DNA of 9,331 nt from an uncultured Chitinophagaceae bacterium. Its GTDB lineage: Bacteria > Bacteroidota > Bacteroidia > Chitinophagales > Chitinophagaceae. Location: positions 1-9,331 of the forward strand of contig CAILAF010000395.1 in NCBI GenBank assembly GCA_903832075.1, given 5' to 3'. Each line of letters begins with the position of its first letter. Within the stretch, counting starts at the first letter, position 1. Shown in pieces: positions 7,374 to 9,331 of the stretch. The notes under the pieces are model-generated. The model made no database searches, had not been told where the DNA came from, and saw nothing but the letters and a program-made list of their open reading frames with translations. The position numbers and the translations under genes were made by a program.

Positions 7374-7398
7374 AATGCTTTTATTAGAAAAAAGCATT
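7374..7398. promoter_or_regulatory. 9-bp inverted repeat in the copA leader
   Basis: AATGCTTTT (7374-7382) and AAAAGCATT (7390-7398) are perfect inverted arms around a 7-nt spacer. The element begins 23 bp upstream of the copA ATG and lies in the likely 5' untranslated leader. In RNA it would form a weak, AU-rich hairpin; in DNA it could be a dimer operator. It cannot be a terminator for a known gene, since no gene ends here. Confidence 0.4.
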
Positions 7399-7432
7399 AA
7401 GTAAATATCTTTTATTCATGGGTTAAAAAAAA

Positions 7433-7444
7433 TGATGCTCATCA
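7433..7444. promoter_or_regulatory. 12-bp palindrome at the predicted copA transcription start (operator candidate)
   Basis: TGATG-CT-CATCA is a perfect 5-bp inverted repeat with a 2-bp centre. It directly abuts the copA-facing -7 box at 7445-7452, so a bound repressor would cover the start point. The symmetry is seen; the operator role is inferred, and no candidate regulator gene lies in the window except the unrelated-looking XRE protein. Confidence 0.35.
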
Positions 7445-7452
7445 CAAAGGTA
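7445..7452 (-). promoter_or_regulatory. Bacteroidota -7 box facing copA
   Basis: On the minus strand the bases read TACCTTTG, a full match to the Bacteroidota housekeeping -7 consensus TAnnTTTG. Transcription would start around 7437-7440, giving a copA leader of roughly 90 nt that includes the 7374-7398 inverted repeat. No convincing -33 TTTG/TTG element is found at the usual 19-21 bp spacing. Confidence 0.5.
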
Positions 7453-7489
7453 TTACACTAATAAAATTCTCATCTTTCGAACCAAGAAA

Positions 7490-7497
7490 TATCTTTG
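7490..7497 (+). promoter_or_regulatory. Bacteroidota -7 box immediately before tsaE
   Basis: TATCTTTG fully matches TAnnTTTG and ends four bases before the tsaE ATG (7502-7504). The start point expected about 5-8 bp downstream would fall on or next to the ATG, which implies a leaderless tsaE mRNA. No clear -33 element is present. Confidence 0.55.
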
Positions 7498-7501
7498 CCG
7501 C

Positions 7502-7927
7502 ATGGATGCAATTTTTGGGTTGAAGGAAATAAAAAAAGTAGCAGATTTTTTTTGGAAAGAAAATCAATCAAAAAAAATTTGGGCATTACATGCGCCAATG
7601 GGTGCAGGTAAGACAACTTTTGTTCATGCATTATGCGAAGTGTTGCAAGTAAAAGATGCTATCAGCAGTCCAACTTTTGCAATCATTAACGAATATAAAA
7701 GTGAAGTTGCTGGAACTATTTATCACATGGATTTGTATCGTTTAAAAGATGAAACAGAAGCCATTCAAGCAGGAATTGAAGATGCAATTGCATCAGGAAA
7801 TTTGTGTTTAATTGAATGGCCCGAAAAAGCTTCAGGATTATTACCTGATAATAGTTTGCATATTAATATTGAAGTGTTGGATGAAAACAATCGGCGAATC
7901 TATGTTCAGAATAATGAAGAATATTAA
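7502..7927 (+). CDS. tsaE: tRNA t6A37 biosynthesis ATPase TsaE
   Basis: TsaE is the small P-loop ATPase that works with TsaB and TsaD to attach the threonylcarbamoyl group to A37 of ANN-decoding tRNAs in the cytoplasm. The product has 141 residues, a normal family length. Visible features are Walker A GAGKTT (34-39) after an unusual HAPM where GDL/GEL is common, the switch motif SSPTFAIINEY (59-69), the conserved HMDLYRL (80-86), and LCLIEWPEKA (Walker B-like, Glu-Trp) near 103-112. The family-typical C-terminal beta strands follow. The ATG at 7502 sits almost on top of a -7 promoter box, so the gene may be translated without a leader. There is no better in-frame start before Walker A. The alanine dehydrogenase gene follows after 59 bp on the same strand and could be cotranscribed. 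TsaB and TsaD are not in the window. Confidence 0.95.
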   Translation: MDAIFGLKEIKKVADFFWKENQSKKIWALHAPMGAGKTTFVHALCEVLQVKDAISSPTFAIINEYKSEVAGTIYHMDLYRLKDETEAIQAGIEDAIASGNLCLIEWPEKASGLLPDNSLHINIEVLDENNRRIYVQNNEEY

Positions 7928-7986
7928 GATGCCAATCAAAAGAATTAACTTTAAAATTCTAATTCATTCATCAATATAATTTTTTC

Positions 7987-9201
7987 ATGGCAGCTACAAA
8001 ACCAGTTATCTCTACTTCTTTCAGTTACGAAACTTTGGAAGAAACATTAGATATTAAACCCCAAGGTGCAAAACTGAATATCGGTATTCCCAAAGAAATT
8101 GCATTTCAGGAAAACAGAATAGCATTAACACCGGATGCTGTTGGTGTATTGGTTATGAATGGCAATGAAGTAGTAGTTGAACATAATGCAGGTGAAGGAA
8201 GTCATTATACAGATAAAGATTATAGTGAAGCCGGCGCAAAAATAGTTTATGATCGTTCAGAAATTTTTAAATCACCCATATTAGTAAAAAGTGCACCTGT
8301 TGTTGAAGAAGATCTTCCTTTATTAGAATTAAATCAAACCATTATTTCTCCTATTCATTTATCTGCATTAAAAAGTATGCATATAGAAAAAATGATGGAG
8401 AAAAAAATTACTGCTTTAAGTTTTGAAAATTTAAAAGATAGTAGCGGCACTTATCCTATTGTGAGAAGTATGAGTGAAATTGCCGGAAGTGCAGTAATGT
8501 TAATTGCCGGACAATACTTAAGCAGTTTTAATAATGGTAAAGGAGTTTTGTTAGGTGGCATTAGTGGTATTCCCCCAACAAAAGTTGTAATCATTGGTGC
8601 CGGTATTGTTGGCGAGTTTGCAACACGCAATGCATTAGCATTAGGTGCAAGCGTAAAAGTTTTTGATAATAATGTATATCGCTTAAAACAATTACAGAAT
8701 AATCTTGGACAACGTTGCTGGACAAGCGTTTTAGAGCCTCGTATTTTATCGAAACAATTAAAAACTTGCGAAGTAGCCGTTGGTGCATTAAGTAATGAAT
8801 ATGGCAGAGCACCTGTTGTTGTTACCGAAGAAATGGTTGCAGCGATGCGTCCCGGAAGTATTATTATTGATGTGGCTATTGATCGTGGCGGATGCTTTGA
8901 AACAAGTGAAATGACAAGTCATGAGAAACCAACTTTTGTAAAACATAATGTAATACATTATGGTGTACCAAATATTCCAAGTGGTTTTGCAAGAACAGCG
9001 AGCCAATCTATAAGCAATGTATTAATGCCATTGTTATTACAAATTAGTGATGAAGGTGGCATGGAAGAAATGGTTTGGCATAATATTAATTTGCGTGAAG
9101 GTATTTATATGTTTAAAGGTGCAGTAACTGATTTTTATATCAGCCAGAAATTTGATTTAAAATATACCGATTTAAATTTGTTGATTGCGAGTAGGAGGTA
9201 G
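7987..9201 (+). CDS. ald: Alanine dehydrogenase (NAD-dependent)
   Basis: The enzyme interconverts L-alanine with pyruvate and ammonia using NAD(+)/NADH in the cytoplasm. The 404 residues include an N-terminal extension of about 29 residues (1-29) compared with the ~370-residue Bacillus enzymes. Motifs are GIPKEIAFQENRIALTP (33-49; R44 matches the pyruvate-binding arginine), K101 in LVKSAP as the probable catalytic lysine, H124 in SPIHLSA matching the catalytic histidine, GVLLGGISGIPP (186-197), and the Rossmann motif GAGIVG (204-209). D227 ends the second strand and favours NAD over NADP. IDVAIDRGGCFETS (294-307) contains catalytic D299. The loop usually NMPGAVPRTST reads NIPSGFARTAS here. 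The transhydrogenase alpha subunit PntA shares this fold, but GGCFETS and the overall length fit alanine dehydrogenase better. A weak -7-like TAATTTTT lies just before the ATG. The gene ends 4 bp from the stop of a convergent gene. Confidence 0.9.
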   Translation: MAATKPVISTSFSYETLEETLDIKPQGAKLNIGIPKEIAFQENRIALTPDAVGVLVMNGNEVVVEHNAGEGSHYTDKDYSEAGAKIVYDRSEIFKSPILVKSAPVVEEDLPLLELNQTIISPIHLSALKSMHIEKMMEKKITALSFENLKDSSGTYPIVRSMSEIAGSAVMLIAGQYLSSFNNGKGVLLGGISGIPPTKVVIIGAGIVGEFATRNALALGASVKVFDNNVYRLKQLQNNLGQRCWTSVLEPRILSKQLKTCEVAVGALSNEYGRAPVVVTEEMVAAMRPGSIIIDVAIDRGGCFETSEMTSHEKPTFVKHNVIHYGVPNIPSGFARTASQSISNVLMPLLLQISDEGGMEEMVWHNINLREGIYMFKGAVTDFYISQKFDLKYTDLNLLIASRR

Positions 9202-9205
9202 GAAA

Positions 9206-9331
9206 TTATTTGAAATCCATTATCGAGATTCTTTCTTTGCAAAAATCCATTTCATTTTCATCATTGCTGCTAACAATGGTTAATTTATTCTGGCAATAAT
9301 CATTAATGAGTTCATGATACAATGCATAACC
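9206..9331 (-). CDS. C-terminal end of an unrecognised gene (5' part beyond the right edge)
   Basis: The minus strand is open from the right edge for 41 codons to TAA at 9206-9208. The predicted tail contains ALYHELINDYCQNKLTIVSS and ends SIMDFK. The other two minus-strand frames close within this stretch and both longer plus-strand readings also stop, so this is the only frame that crosses the edge. It ends 4 bp from the ald stop, a normal tail-to-tail arrangement. Composition looks like real coding sequence with charged and hydrophobic residues mixed. I do not recognise the family, and the piece is too short to describe a domain. Confidence 0.55.
   Translation of the reverse strand, partial: GYALYHELINDYCQNKLTIVSSNDENEMDFCKERISIMDFK

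Noticed and set aside
7977..7984. -7-like TAATTTTT before ald
   Set aside because: It lacks the final G of TAnnTTTG and is a plain T-run; it could be a promoter remnant but is not supportable.
8591..9006. Two minus-strand open frames opposite ald
   Set aside because: They overlap each other and the Rossmann and catalytic regions of ald; no sensible domain or start context.
1..9331. CRISPR arrays, tRNA or rRNA genes, insertion sequences, phage or defence genes, att sites
   Set aside because: Both strands were read for regularly spaced repeats, cloverleaf-like sequence, transposase-like products and flanking duplications; none was found.

Overview
The window looks like a piece of a Bacteroidota chromosome, most likely from the Chitinophagia/Sphingobacteriia side. 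The DNA is AT-rich and the genes lack clear Shine-Dalgarno sequences. Two Bacteroidota-type -7 promoter boxes (TAnnTTTG) are visible, and the response regulator, RecQ and alanine dehydrogenase all have the character of that phylum. I see no transposase, integrase, tRNA, CRISPR array or phage gene. This is ordinary chromosomal content rather than an island.

Layout, left to right. The window opens inside ruvB (+, N-terminus cut off by the left edge). A strong symmetric terminator hairpin (about 884-920) separates it from a convergent RprY-like OmpR-family response regulator (-). After a 190-bp intergenic region holding a 10-bp direct repeat and a GC-richer patch comes a run of four minus-strand genes. 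In transcription order these are a Cu(+)-type P1B ATPase (7350-5221), a RecQ-family helicase (5195-3291), a DUF2975-like membrane protein with a large extracytoplasmic insert (3228-2065) and a small YozG-like XRE regulator (2063-1830). The gaps are 25, 62 and 1 nt, so they could be one transcript. Only the last pair looks functionally coupled.

The 151-bp divergent region 7351-7501 carries a -7 box facing each way. The copA-facing box abuts a 12-bp palindrome and is followed by a 9-bp inverted repeat in the leader. The tsaE-facing box ends four bases before the tsaE ATG, which suggests a leaderless mRNA. Rightward from there lie tsaE (tRNA t6A synthesis) and an alanine dehydrogenase, then the last 41 codons of an unrecognised minus-strand gene that runs off the right edge.

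How the genes work together: ruvB (Holliday-junction branch migration) and recQ (DNA unwinding in recombination repair) share a theme but are in opposite orientation and far apart. The ATPase handles copper export, tsaE tRNA modification, and ald alanine/pyruvate interconversion. The best candidate for a little-described system is the DUF2975/XRE pair: a four-helix membrane protein with about 245 residues outside the membrane, joined by a 1-nt junction to a DNA-binding protein. This would be a compact membrane-sensor/regulator unit. That function is inference. The rest is recognisable housekeeping.
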